A stretch of 64,000 nucleotides of DNA from JACQAP01 sp035548375 (lineage in GTDB: Bacteria > Pseudomonadota > Gammaproteobacteria > Burkholderiales > JACQAP01), in NCBI GenBank assembly GCA_035548375.1, contig DASZTG010000036.1, positions 12,569-76,568 on the forward strand. Reading direction: 5' to 3'. The first letter of the stretch is position 1, and the number at the start of each line of letters is the position of its first letter. Made by a program: the position numbers and the translations under genes. The notes below the pieces were generated by a model. The model was not told the origin of the DNA and made no database searches. It saw only the letters and a list, made by a program, of their open reading frames with translations. Positions 51,771 to 59,185 of the stretch are shown here, piece by piece.

Positions 51771-52979
51771 ATGAAAGTCAAAAAAATAGAAATCCTGTCC
51801 TGCGACGCAGGCTGGCGCAACTACCACTTCGTCAAGGTCACCACCGACACCGGCATCGAAGGCTGGAGCGAATACGACGAAGGTTTCGGCGCGCCGGGAG
51901 TCACGACCGCGATCGAGCGGCTGGGAACGCGCGTCGTTGGCCAGGAGGTCGGCGAGCACGAGAAGATCTTCGCGGAACTGACATCGGCGACGCGACCCGC
52001 CTCCGGCGGCATTGTCGCCCTGGCCATGGCGGCAATCGAAAACGCGCTGATCGATGCCAAGGCGAAAGGTCTTGGCGTACCGGTCTACGAATTGCTCGGC
52101 GGCAAGATCCGCGACCGCATCCGCGTCTACTGGTCGCATTGCGCGACCTGGCGCATCAACCATCCGACGCACTACAAGCCGGCGATCACCGATCTCGACG
52201 GCGTCAAAGCCATCGGCCGCGAAGTCCGCGAAAAGGGCTTCACTGCGCTGAAGACGAATATTTTCACCTACGACGGGAACGGCAAAAACGCACGCGGCTG
52301 GCGGCCGGGGTTCGGCGTGCCGTTCGAATCGGGACTCAACGTCGAGCGCAACGTGCTGCGCAATCTCGTGATGCACCTGGAAACGCTGCGCGAAGGTGCC
52401 GGGCCGGACGTCGACATCCTGCTCGATCTGAACTTCAACGCCAAGACCGAGGGCTTCCTGAAGATCCTGCGCGCCATCGCGCACCTGGACATGTTCTGGA
52501 TCGAGATCGATTCCTTCGTTCCGGAGGCGCTGGGCTACATTCGCCGGCAGAGCCCGCACCCGATCAGCTCCTGCGAGACCTTGCTCGGCTTGCGCGAGTT
52601 CATGCCCTACTTCCGGGAGCAGGCGATGGACGTGGCCATCGTCGACGTGCCCTGGAACGGCATCTGGCAATCCATGAAAATTGCCGCCGCGGCCGAGGCA
52701 CATGAAGTCAACGTCGCGCCGCATAATTTCTACGGCCACCTGTGCACGATGATGAGCGCGCATTTCTCGGCTGCCGTTCCGAACCTGCGCATCATGGAAA
52801 CCGACATCGACCGCATCGCATGGGACGCGGAACTGTTCGACCACGTGCCGGAATTCGTGGATGGGCACCTTGTGATGCCGGATCGTCCGGGCTGGGGCAT
52901 CGTGCCGAACGAAGAGGCCATTCGCGCGCGACCGCCGAAGGGATCGCAGGGGTTGCTGAACTACGGCCGCAAAGTCTGA
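51771..52979 (+). CDS. Mandelate racemase/muconate lactonizing enzyme family protein
   Basis: This 402-residue enolase-superfamily enzyme has a capping domain (KVTTDTGIEGWSEYDEGFG) and a barrel with metal-ligand candidates in ILLDLNFNAKT, FWIEIDSF and ISSCETLLG. The barrel ends with a His-containing VAPHNFYGHLC. These enzymes abstract an alpha proton from acid sugars or amino-acid-like substrates. GGAGGAAATA precedes the ATG. The substrate is unknown. No sugar-acid genes are adjacent. Confidence 0.9.
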   Translation: MKVKKIEILSCDAGWRNYHFVKVTTDTGIEGWSEYDEGFGAPGVTTAIERLGTRVVGQEVGEHEKIFAELTSATRPASGGIVALAMAAIENALIDAKAKGLGVPVYELLGGKIRDRIRVYWSHCATWRINHPTHYKPAITDLDGVKAIGREVREKGFTALKTNIFTYDGNGKNARGWRPGFGVPFESGLNVERNVLRNLVMHLETLREGAGPDVDILLDLNFNAKTEGFLKILRAIAHLDMFWIEIDSFVPEALGYIRRQSPHPISSCETLLGLREFMPYFREQAMDVAIVDVPWNGIWQSMKIAAAAEAHEVNVAPHNFYGHLCTMMSAHFSAAVPNLRIMETDIDRIAWDAELFDHVPEFVDGHLVMPDRPGWGIVPNEEAIRARPPKGSQGLLNYGRKV

Positions 52980-53003
52980 ATTTCGATCTGACGACTGCGA
53001 AGG

Positions 53004-53040
53004 CTGGGTCGGGCATGCCCGTACGCACTTCCCGACCCAG
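53004..53040. terminator. Hairpin downstream of the enolase-superfamily gene
   Basis: CTGGGTCGGG and CCCGACCCAG are perfect 10-bp arms around a 17-nt loop, between two convergent genes. There is no T run. Confidence 0.5.
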
Positions 53041-53087
53041 ATGTACGCGCTAGCTGCCCTCGGGTAGAGACACCGCTGCGCAGTCAG

Positions 53088-53555
53088 CTATTTGACGCAG
53101 TTTCCGCCCCACTTGCCGATGCTCGATTTTCCCGCCATGCCGGTATTTTCGTACCAGCCGCTGTTTTTCGAGCCGTTGGCAAATTGACCCGTTCCTGTAA
53201 CGCCCTTCCAGGTGCCTTTTCCGCCGGCAGCAAGATCCTCGAAGAACGAATAACTCCAGTTGTCGCCGTTGGCGGCAACTCTCGTGCAACTGCCCGAGAC
53301 CCAACCCTTGCCGTCGGCCCCGACGAATACATACCCGGCGCAGCCACCCAGTCCGTTATAGCCGGAGTCCCCGCTGGATACCGACCCGTGATCGCTGAAG
53401 AACGTGATCTTGGCCCCCCCCGCGAGTTCCATGTTGTCGGAGTTCACCAGTTCGTTGCCATAAAAGCCCGAACAATTGTCCGCCGCGTGCACGGCCGGAA
53501 CGGCGCAAAACATGGACACAGTCGCGAGGCAAATCAGTTTTCCCGAAGCTCTCAT
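53088..53555 (-). CDS. Small secreted cysteine-containing protein
   Basis: This 155-residue protein has a signal peptide cleaved after AVHA. The mature part is Gly/Ser/Asn-rich with four Cys, in ADNCSGF, GGCAGY, SCTRV and GGNCVK, suggesting two disulphides, and a KGTWKGVTGTGQF segment like small beta proteins. GGGGGAC precedes ATG 53555. The family is not recognised. Confidence 0.72.
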   Translation of the reverse strand: MRASGKLICLATVSMFCAVPAVHAADNCSGFYGNELVNSDNMELAGGAKITFFSDHGSVSSGDSGYNGLGGCAGYVFVGADGKGWVSGSCTRVAANGDNWSYSFFEDLAAGGKGTWKGVTGTGQFANGSKNSGWYENTGMAGKSSIGKWGGNCVK

Positions 53556-53824
53556 CTTGTCCCCCGTTTGGTTGTTGGCGAATCGCGGCAGGATGCCGCG
53601 ACATCCATACTGGCCCTCTTCCGGGAGGGAGACAATATTCCAAAGGAATAATCTTGCGGATCCCTAACCCATCCGCAATCCGCCGGGGCCGACTGAGGAC
53701 GACTGTCAGGGCGGGAAACTACGCGATCAGGACGGGCAGGTGGGCCGGAAATGAGGCCAAGGCGACCGGCGACGGTAATCGCCGGTGCTGCCGGAAAATG
53801 CTTCGAGGAAGGAGAAAAACGAGG

Positions 53825-53932
53825 TCAGTGGCCCCGCGTTTCCTTCTTCAGGCGCTTGGCTTCCTTCTTTTCTTTCGGCGTCTTGGCCGGGGCCTTCTTG
53901 GTTTCCTTCTTGGTATCGCGATTCTTGCTCAT
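53825..53932 (-). CDS. Very small lysine-rich protein
   Basis: This 35-residue ORF starts at ATG 53932 with GGAGGAGATGCC upstream. The peptide begins MSKNRDTKKETKKAPAKTP and is more than a third Lys, with Ala, Pro, Glu and Thr. It resembles small basic proteins often annotated as hypothetical in betaproteobacteria. A nucleic-acid-binding role is possible but unproven. Confidence 0.55.
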   Translation of the reverse strand: MSKNRDTKKETKKAPAKTPKEKKEAKRLKKETRGH

Positions 53933-54107
53933 GGCATCTCCTCCGACAGGGTAAGGAATCGTTTGTGCGCAGTGCGTGTCGAATGGTAATCGACACATGT
54001 CGGCATGTGAAGAATCCGCCGTGCCAGGCTGGACCGGCCGTCATTGAAAGCGTATGTTTGAGGCGCCTGGCTCGACCGGCTTTTCCGACCCCATCCCCCG
54101 AGGAAGC

Positions 54108-54647
54108 ATGAACTCCACCGAACACAACAGACTCGTCGTTCCCGTCAACAAGACCGATCACATCCTGGGCCCGGAATCCGCGAAGGCCGTGTTGGTGCAA
54201 TACGGCGACTTCGAATGCCCGACCTGCGGCCAGGCTTACCCGGCCGTGAAAATGCTCATGAAGAAATTCGAGCACCGGCTGCGCTTCGTGTTCCGGCATT
54301 TCCCGCTGACTGCCCACCAGAACGCGGAGCCGGCTGCGGAAACGGCGGAGGCCGCGGGTGCGCAGGGAAAATTCTGGCCGATGCACGACCTGCTCTATGA
54401 GAACCAGTTCCACCTGAAGCCGAAGGACTTGCGGCGCTACGCGGAAAAGCTGGAGCTCGACCTGGAGCGTTACGACTACGAGATCGGCGATCAGGTCTAT
54501 CGGCAGCGCGTGAATGAACACGTGGAATCCGGCAGGCAAAGCGGCGTGCGCAGCATGCCGGCGTTTTTCCTGAACGGCGTGATCGTCGACGTGTCCTTTG
54601 GCCTGGATCGATTGCACGATGCCGTGCACGCCGCGCTGAAAGGCTGA
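54108..54647 (+). CDS. DsbA-family thioredoxin-fold protein (cytoplasmic, FrnE/DsbA-like)
   Basis: This 179-residue protein has the active site CPTC at 37-40 in YGDFECPTCGQAYP and the cis-Pro segment RSMPAFFLNG. No signal peptide is present, so it probably works in the cytoplasm, unlike secreted DsbA. CGAGGAAGC precedes ATG 54108. Its role in thiol redox repair is inferred from the family. Confidence 0.88.
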   Translation: MNSTEHNRLVVPVNKTDHILGPESAKAVLVQYGDFECPTCGQAYPAVKMLMKKFEHRLRFVFRHFPLTAHQNAEPAAETAEAAGAQGKFWPMHDLLYENQFHLKPKDLRRYAEKLELDLERYDYEIGDQVYRQRVNEHVESGRQSGVRSMPAFFLNGVIVDVSFGLDRLHDAVHAALKG

Positions 54648-54815
54648 CGCGCCGTCGGGCATCGCCTTTGCCGCGATCGAGGGTTTTTCCCCGAGCAATC
54701 GCCTGGCATACGCTCAAGTTTGGACCCGATCGGGCCGTATTGCGTTTCGTGTCGTCACCTCGACATCGAAATCCCGAGCGGGACGTTGCGACTACGGAAA
54801 AACAGGAGTTCGCGA

Positions 54816-55691
54816 ATGAAGCAGAGCCTTGAATCGAAGCGACGAGTGGCGGATCGCCCAACCGACCGGGTCTTGTTCGTGAAAGCCCTCGCGTTCATCG
54901 GGATTGGCCTGGCGACCGCGGGCTGGGCTGCCGTCGCGCCCGCCGACGAAATCGATGCACCCTTCGGCGGCCTGTCCCTGGGCATTCATGCGGGCGCATT
55001 CCGGGGCAAATCGAGCTACGGCACCGATCCGGCTTGTCCACCGATCGTCGTCGATGCCGTTTTCTGCAATGCCGCTCCCGATCCGACCATCGCAAACGGC
55101 AACGCGGTGGCCGCGAGCGGAAGCGGGACGATGTCTTCGGACGGGGCAACCGGCGGCGTGCAGGCGGGCTACAACTGGCAGTCAGGGCGCATCGTCTATG
55201 GCGGCGAAATCGATTTCGCCGCACTCGATTTCGACGAATCGGCGAGCGCGAGCGGTGCCTTCCCTGTCCCGTTCGCCGGCACTCAATATACGGTGACGAA
55301 CAAGACGACGCTGCACTGGGTGTCGACGTTGCGCGCCCGCGTCGGCGCAACCGTCACACCGCAGTTCCTGGTTTATGCGACCGGCGGCGCAGCGTTCACG
55401 CGGATCAGTGTCTCCGGTAGTTATTCGGACAATGCCAACAACGGCATTGTTTTTGGCGGCAGCGGATCCGGCGAAACCAGCAAGCTGAAGGCCGGCTGGG
55501 TCATCGGCGCCGGCGCCCAATGGGCACTGGATCGCCAGTGGTCGGTAAAGGCGGAATATCTCCACGCGGATTTCGGCTCGGTCTCCGCCGCCGTGCCACT
55601 GACCAATTCACCCGCCTTCACGCAGACGATCTCCGTCACCGGCGACATGACGCTGGACCTCCTGCGCGTCGGGCTCGACTATCGGTTTTGA
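54816..55691 (+). CDS. Outer-membrane beta-barrel protein (Omp25/31-like)
   Basis: This 291-residue protein has an N-terminal hydrophobic segment (VLFVKALAFIGIGLATAGWAAVAPA) as signal peptide, then alternating beta strands such as GGVQAGYNWQSGRIVYGGEIDF and LRARVGATVTPQFLVYATGG. It ends MTLDLLRVGLDYRF with a C-terminal Phe, typical of BAM substrates. ACAGGAG precedes ATG 54816. It resembles the small porin-like barrel family of Rhizobiales and others. Confidence 0.85.
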   Translation: MKQSLESKRRVADRPTDRVLFVKALAFIGIGLATAGWAAVAPADEIDAPFGGLSLGIHAGAFRGKSSYGTDPACPPIVVDAVFCNAAPDPTIANGNAVAASGSGTMSSDGATGGVQAGYNWQSGRIVYGGEIDFAALDFDESASASGAFPVPFAGTQYTVTNKTTLHWVSTLRARVGATVTPQFLVYATGGAAFTRISVSGSYSDNANNGIVFGGSGSGETSKLKAGWVIGAGAQWALDRQWSVKAEYLHADFGSVSAAVPLTNSPAFTQTISVTGDMTLDLLRVGLDYRF

Positions 55692-55925
55692 CGCTGGGAA
55701 AACTTCCGTTGTTTATCGTGGTCTTCCTCCACCCTCCCAAATTGGAAGTCGACCCTCCCTACTTCGATTGCATCTGATCGCTCGACGATCGGCGTCGAAC
55801 CGGGAACTGCATTTCGACCACGGCTTCGTGCATCCTTTCCGGATCGGGAACCTGGAGGAAGAATTCCGCAGCTTACGGACGCTTGGTCGGCGACCCAGAA
55901 CCGCCGCGCTCTTGGAGGAACGCGA

Positions 55926-56387
55926 CTACGCCTCGTTGTAGGCTTTCTCGAGCTCCGCCACGTCGAGTTTCACCATCGTCATCATGGCGTCCATCACAGC
56001 CTTCACCTTCCCTGGATCCGTGTCACGGATAAGCTCGGTGAATCGTCTCGGGACGATTTGCCAGGAGAGGCCGAAGGGGTCCTTGATCCAGCCGCATGCC
56101 GTGGGCGTCGCTCCTGCCTTCACGAGCTTGTCCCAATATTCATCGACTTCATCCTGATCCACGCAGTCCACGTAGAGCGAGACGCCCTCGGAAAAGCTGA
56201 AGTACGCGCCTCCGTTGTAGTCCATGAAGAGTTGACCACCAACGATGAACTCCGCAGAGCTGATGGGACCGTCGGTGCCTGTGCGGGCGACGTTGCGTAC
56301 TTCCGAGTTCGGAAACGTCGCAGTGTAGAACTCGATCGCCGCCTCGAGCTGGTCGTTGAACATGAGGAAAGGCGTCACCTTGTTCAT
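55926..56387 (-). CDS. PhnB-like VOC protein, last cassette of the integron array
   Basis: This 153-residue PhnB/3-demethylubiquinone-methyltransferase-like VOC protein begins NKVTPFLMFNDQLEAAIEFYTATFPNSEVRNV and has WIKDPFGLSWQIVPRRF. It lies directly after the last attC in transcription order. No attC follows its stop, so it is either the terminal cassette with a lost site or the chromosomal gene at the boundary. Start 56387 is the first ATG with this family start. The frame itself is open to a TTG in the attC. Confidence 0.85.
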   Translation of the reverse strand: MNKVTPFLMFNDQLEAAIEFYTATFPNSEVRNVARTGTDGPISSAEFIVGGQLFMDYNGGAYFSFSEGVSLYVDCVDQDEVDEYWDKLVKAGATPTACGWIKDPFGLSWQIVPRRFTELIRDTDPGKVKAVMDAMMTMVKLDVAELEKAYNEA

Positions 56388-56423
56388 GGAAGTGTCTTCT
56401 CTGTGAGGGCGATGCGCTTCTGC

Positions 56424-56501
56424 GTCCAACGTTCACGTTTTGCCGCGCCGTATGCCCGGCATAGCAAGATGAAGGGGGCGGTCAACAACACGCTGTTAGG
56501 T
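56424..56501 (-). repeat. attC site 8 (distal)
   Basis: Read on the minus strand: inverse core ACCTAAC (56501-56495), arms GTGTTGTTGACCGC and GCGGCAAAACGTGAAC, core GTTGGAC (56430-56424). 78 bp. Both cores fit the consensus. Confidence 0.75.
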
Positions 56502-56511
56502 TGCACTGTGC

Positions 56512-56685
56512 TTATCTAGGAAGGATTTGTTTGCGTCCCCTCATAAGCGATACAACGCAATAAAAGAACACCGCCACAAAGGCGATTGTTAGTGCCAAGT
56601 ACCCATAGACCCAAACCGCTGCCCTGTTAGCTGGCCACCGCTGCGGCTCCGCAGCGCTTAGCCATGTGTAAAAGACAACGCTCAT
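56512..56685 (-). CDS. Small membrane protein in cassette 8
   Basis: This 57-residue ORF begins MSVVFYTWLSAAEPQRW, has one strong transmembrane helix (VWVYGYLALTIAFVAVFFYC) and a basic tail MRGRKQILPR. GGAGG, lying at the end of the preceding mini-ORF, is its ribosome-binding site. The stop is 11 bp from attC 8. Function is unknown. Confidence 0.55.
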   Translation of the reverse strand: MSVVFYTWLSAAEPQRWPANRAAVWVYGYLALTIAFVAVFFYCVVSLMRGRKQILPR

Positions 56686-56691
56686 GGCTGC

Positions 56692-56757
56692 CTAGCCTCC
56701 AGCGGCAACGGACAGCACCAAAGCGACCCACGTGGCGATCTTGCGGCGCTTGGTCAT
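56692..56757 (-). CDS. 21-residue mini-ORF translated from the integron core site
   Basis: It reads MTKRRKIATWVALVLSVAAGG, a basic start followed by a hydrophobic helix. Its ribosome-binding site AGGAGG is formed by the attC 7 core (GTTAGGAGG). Its own last codons contain GGAGG used by the next ORF, so it may serve mainly as a translational coupler or leader peptide. Confidence 0.45.
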   Translation of the reverse strand: MTKRRKIATWVALVLSVAAGG

Positions 56758-56764
56758 GGATGCC

Positions 56765-56845
56765 TCCTAACGTGCCGGTTTTGGTGCGCCGATGGCCACG
56801 CGAAGCGCTGAATCGGAAGCGTCGCCCAACGACCGGTTGTTAGGC
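56765..56845 (-). repeat. attC site 7
   Basis: Inverse core GCCTAAC (56845-56839), arms ACCGGTCGTTGGGCGACG and GCACCAAAACCGGCAC, core GTTAGGA (56771-56765). 81 bp. The whole site is read as the C-terminal codons of cassette 7. Confidence 0.8.
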
Positions 56846-57093
56846 GTCACATCCCTGCTGCCCCTCAGTTGGAACACCTGCCAAACAAGCAACAAGACAC
56901 ATATAGCGAGCATCACATAAAGGACTCGGCCAAGCGTTGTGGCCCAGCTCGGCGTGCACTTAGTACAAAGTGGACCATTATCGCTTACCCAAGTCTGAGC
57001 ATTGAAGAAGCCAACAACTGCCAAGAGCCACATGAAATGAGCGCGCTTGGTTGTCGTGATGCCGCAGTTGGCGCAGGTAAATGGGCGAGCCAT
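56767..57093 (-). CDS. Membrane protein with N-terminal zinc ribbon, cassette 7
   Basis: This 108-residue protein has two CxxC knuckles (FTCANCG and PLCTKC) around a first helix (FMWLLAVVGFFNAQTW), then a second helix (VLYVMLAICVLLLVWQVFQL). The last 28 residues (VTPNNRSLGDASDSALR...) are translated from attC 7, with the stop in the core site. Start 57093 follows the attC 6 core by 7 bp. Family unknown. Confidence 0.65.
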   Translation of the reverse strand: MARPFTCANCGITTTKRAHFMWLLAVVGFFNAQTWVSDNGPLCTKCTPSWATTLGRVLYVMLAICVLLLVWQVFQLRGSRDVTPNNRSLGDASDSALRVAIGAPKPAR

Positions 57094-57100
57094 GCGTGAC

Positions 57101-57177
57101 ACCTAGCGTTGGAGTTCGCCCGCGGGCGGAAGCGGGCGCAGCCCGCTAGAGGCCGTCGGGTGCAACGACGCGTCAGC
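57101..57177 (-). repeat. attC site 6, decayed core sites
   Basis: Arms GTCGTTGCACCCGAC and GGGCGAACTCCAAC keep the attC pairing with one extra base, and the central stem is intact. The cores read GCTGACG and GCTAGGT rather than RYYYAAC and GTTRRRY. It is probably a poor integrase substrate. Confidence 0.7.
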
Positions 57178-57562
57178 CGGCAGGTTGAACCAGGTTGATG
57201 AGATTTCCACAATTATCTTCAAACAGGACGACAGTTACGGCCCCCATGCTTGTCGGCTCGCCCCGGAATTTCACCCCAGCCGCCTTGAGCTTTTGGAACT
57301 CTGTGGCGATGTCGGCTGTGATGAAAGCGGTCGCGGGTATGCCTGCCTCGAACAGTGCCTTCTGAAATGTACGAGCGGGTGGAAAGGCCATCGGCTCGAG
57401 CACAAGTTCAACACCTGCCACACCCTCCGGAGAAGTTACGGTGAGCCAACGGAACTGGCCCATCGGTATGTCATGCTTCTTCCGGAAGCCGATAACTGAC
57501 GTGTAGAACGCGAGTGCGCGATCCTGGTCTTCGACGAAGATACTAGCGAGGGTAATTTTCAT
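57173..57562 (-). CDS. VOC (glyoxalase) family protein, cassette 6
   Basis: This 129-residue VOC protein begins MKITLASIFVEDQDRALAFYTSVIGF and ends VTVVLFEDNCGNLINLVQPAG. The stop codon lies in the degenerate inverse core of attC 6. Start 57562 is set by the family start. No good ribosome-binding site is seen. VOC members often confer drug or aldehyde resistance. The substrate here is unknown. Confidence 0.88.
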   Translation of the reverse strand: MKITLASIFVEDQDRALAFYTSVIGFRKKHDIPMGQFRWLTVTSPEGVAGVELVLEPMAFPPARTFQKALFEAGIPATAFITADIATEFQKLKAAGVKFRGEPTSMGAVTVVLFEDNCGNLINLVQPAG

Positions 57563-57586
57563 GGATGTTCTAGCTATACGGGCCAA

Positions 57587-57637
57587 TGTCAACGCTAAGC
57601 GGGCGGCGAAGCGGTCCGCTGCAGCGTGAGGTTAGGG
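57587..57637 (-). repeat. attC site 5 (short)
   Basis: Inverse core CCCTAAC (57637-57631), arms CACGCTGCAGCGGAC and GCCCGCTTAGCG, core GTTGACA (57593-57587). 51 bp, shorter than the others. Part is coding for the end of cassette 5. Confidence 0.65.
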
Positions 57638-58086
57638 GTCAACTCTCGCACTACCAGCCGTCCCCCGCGTACCCCGAGCGTTCGCTGCATGCTGCCACGA
57701 CAAATGAGGCCCCATTCCGGTTGACCTTCCGAAGTCATGAAGGAAACCACTCGTAATCCATTTGACAGCGAGACCTCGATCTCAGGCAACGCTCCGAAAG
57801 TCCTGACCCCAACCACTGTGCTGCCTTGCAACTTGGAAAGCATGCCCGGCCATCTGCGTTCATCGCTCCAGCTGCCGCCCATGATCGATCTTGGCTTCTC
57901 GATCCGCCAACTCCACTCAATCATCAGCGTGATCTCGCCAGAAAGATTGCCAACCAAGCCATCGCGGCGAACGCGAGACGATGGACTCAGCTTGCCGAAT
58001 TCCAAAAAGAGCGCCGATCCGTGCCCTCGCCAAACGTGCGAGGCGGGAAGGCCGACAAGGGCTGTTTCGAAGAGGGCGAAGGACAA
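57595..58086 (-). CDS. Hypothetical protein, cassette 5
   Basis: This 163-residue protein starts at TTG 58086, placed 9 nt after an AGGAG that comes from the attC 4 core (GTTAGGAG). It has HGSALFLEFGKLSPS, GEITLMIEWSWRIEKPRSIMGGSWSDERRW and a C-terminal LTLQRTASPPA encoded in attC 5. Similar sequences are frequent in environmental integron cassettes. No function is known. Confidence 0.6.
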   Translation of the reverse strand: MSFALFETALVGLPASHVWRGHGSALFLEFGKLSPSSRVRRDGLVGNLSGEITLMIEWSWRIEKPRSIMGGSWSDERRWPGMLSKLQGSTVVGVRTFGALPEIEVSLSNGLRVVSFMTSEGQPEWGLICRGSMQRTLGVRGGRLVVRELTPNLTLQRTASPPA

Positions 58087-58096
58087 GCCCGTTTAC

Positions 58097-58154
58097 TCCT
58101 AACGCATAGTTCACCGTGCCGCTTTTGCGGCTCCGGTGGAACGCCGGGTTAGAC
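58097..58154 (-). repeat. attC site 4
   Basis: Inverse core GTCTAAC (58154-58148), arms GCGTTCCACCG and CGGTGAACTATGC with one unpaired base, core GTTAGGA (58103-58097). 58 bp. Most of it encodes the antitoxin C terminus. Confidence 0.88.
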
Positions 58155-58368
58155 GCGCCGAGCTCTTCGCTACTTTCAGTAAAGAACGTAATGCATCGTT
58201 GACGGCCTCCGTGGTTGGAAAGGCGGCGGCAATATCGGGATTTAGCAAGACGAGGTTCGTAGCCTTCGAATATGCGCGATGGAATTTGCCGCGCACACCC
58301 TTACCGAGGTCTTCGCGACGATATTCCTGGCGAAGGTCATCCTTCCTGGAACGGCTAGCCTTCTTCAT
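58111..58368 (-). CDS. Antitoxin of the BrnT-type pair, cassette 4
   Basis: This 85-residue protein begins MKKASRSRKDDLRQEYRRED and has GVRGKFHRAYSKATNLVLLNPDIAAAF and FPTTEAVNDALRSLLK, the pattern of antitoxins found next to DUF497 toxins, distinct from classical BrnA. It overlaps the toxin by 14 nt, and AAAGGAAAA precedes ATG 58368. The last 14 or so residues (SARLTRRSTGAAKAAR) are translated from attC 4. Confidence 0.75.
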   Translation of the reverse strand: MKKASRSRKDDLRQEYRREDLGKGVRGKFHRAYSKATNLVLLNPDIAAAFPTTEAVNDALRSLLKVAKSSARLTRRSTGAAKAAR

Positions 58369-58627
58369 AGATTTTCCTTTCACGCCTTATGGTCCGGCGA
58401 GCGCTGATCAATTGTGTATAGATACCACGCTGGGTGTGGGAGACAACCAACAGTCGGCCCACAGAGGAGACGCCAAAGGTCAGCAAGCGATGCTCGCCAA
58501 CTGAATGGTCAGGATCGTCGAACGTGATAGCGAGAGAGTCTCCAAAGATCGTTGCGGCTTCCTCGAAGGACACCTTGTGGTCCTTGAGGTTTTTCGCCGC
58601 CTTCTTCGGATCCCAGCTAAACTCCAT
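58355..58627 (-). CDS. brnT: BrnT-family (DUF497) ribonuclease toxin, cassette 4
   Basis: This 90-residue protein starts MEFSWDPKKAAKNLKDHKVSFEEA and has FDDPDHSVGEHRLLTFGVS and the C-terminal ISARRTIRRERKIYEEG, the hallmark of BrnT/RelE-like RNase toxins. ATG 58627 is used. The frame is open upstream into attC 3. Toxin precedes antitoxin, as usual for BrnTA. TA cassettes are thought to stabilise integron arrays. Confidence 0.9.
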   Translation of the reverse strand: MEFSWDPKKAAKNLKDHKVSFEEAATIFGDSLAITFDDPDHSVGEHRLLTFGVSSVGRLLVVSHTQRGIYTQLISARRTIRRERKIYEEG

Positions 58628-58639
58628 GCGAGGATTATA

Positions 58640-58720
58640 AAAGAACGTGCCGCTTGAGGGGCACGGAAACAGCAAGCGACGCTTGCTGGCAGAGCGTTCC
58701 TCTCGAACGAGGTGTTAGGC
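58640..58720 (-). repeat. attC site 3
   Basis: Inverse core GCCTAAC (58720-58714), L'' CGTTCGAGAGGAACG, L' CCCCTCAAGCGGCAC and a diverged core GTTCTTT (58646-58640). 81 bp. The stop codon of cassette 3 is inside the inverse core. Confidence 0.7.
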
Positions 58721-59098
58721 ATGTGACTGCGCATCCACCGGAGCAAAGGCATTGGGACTGGATTGATACTTTGACTCAAAGGCGCGGACGATAGCTTCAT
58801 CGTTCGGGACCGCCTCCCAATAACTTCTGTCGTGCACGTTTGAGTCTATGCCTCGGGCCGCCAGTGCCGTCTCAAACACACGCGCTGCGGCATTCATGCC
58901 GAAGTATCGAAATCCCTGTATCGCCGCCAGGAGCTGAGCCTCCGTCAGGATTCCAAGAGTGTGTTCAACGCCACCATTCATGACCAGTCCGTGAGCTGCC
59001 AATGCAGCTGCCAACGCAATGTCCCCTTCGCACGGAGTCGTACCACCTGCCTCAAGTGCCGCGCGGTTCCACACCGAATCTTGCGCCGACAGTTGCAT
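58715..59098 (-). CDS. Hypothetical protein, cassette 3 (DMP19/DUF4375-like)
   Basis: This 127-residue acidic protein starts at ATG 59098 (a GTG precedes it directly), 6 bp after the attC 2 core. It has LAAALAAHGLVMNGGVEHTLG, GFRYFGMNAAARVFETAL and YWEAVPNDEAIVRAFESKY. The NGG motif and overall layout recall DUF4375/DMP19 proteins, with low certainty. The stop TAA is part of the attC 3 inverse core. Confidence 0.6.
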   Translation of the reverse strand: MQLSAQDSVWNRAALEAGGTTPCEGDIALAAALAAHGLVMNGGVEHTLGILTEAQLLAAIQGFRYFGMNAAARVFETALAARGIDSNVHDRSYWEAVPNDEAIVRAFESKYQSSPNAFAPVDAQSHA

Positions 59099-59103
59099 CA
59101 CAT

Positions 59104-59166
59104 GCCTAACGACAGAGTTCAGCGGCGCGCCGCTTGCGGCGCGTCCGCTGCAACGACGGGTTAGAG
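59104..59166 (-). repeat. attC site 2
   Basis: Inverse core CTCTAAC (59166-59160), arms GTCGTTGCAGCGGAC and CCGCTGAACTC with one unpaired G, central GC stem, core GTTAGGC (59110-59104). 63 bp, a textbook attC. Confidence 0.92.
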
Positions 59167-59185
59167 CTCATATTCTGTCGTCGTA

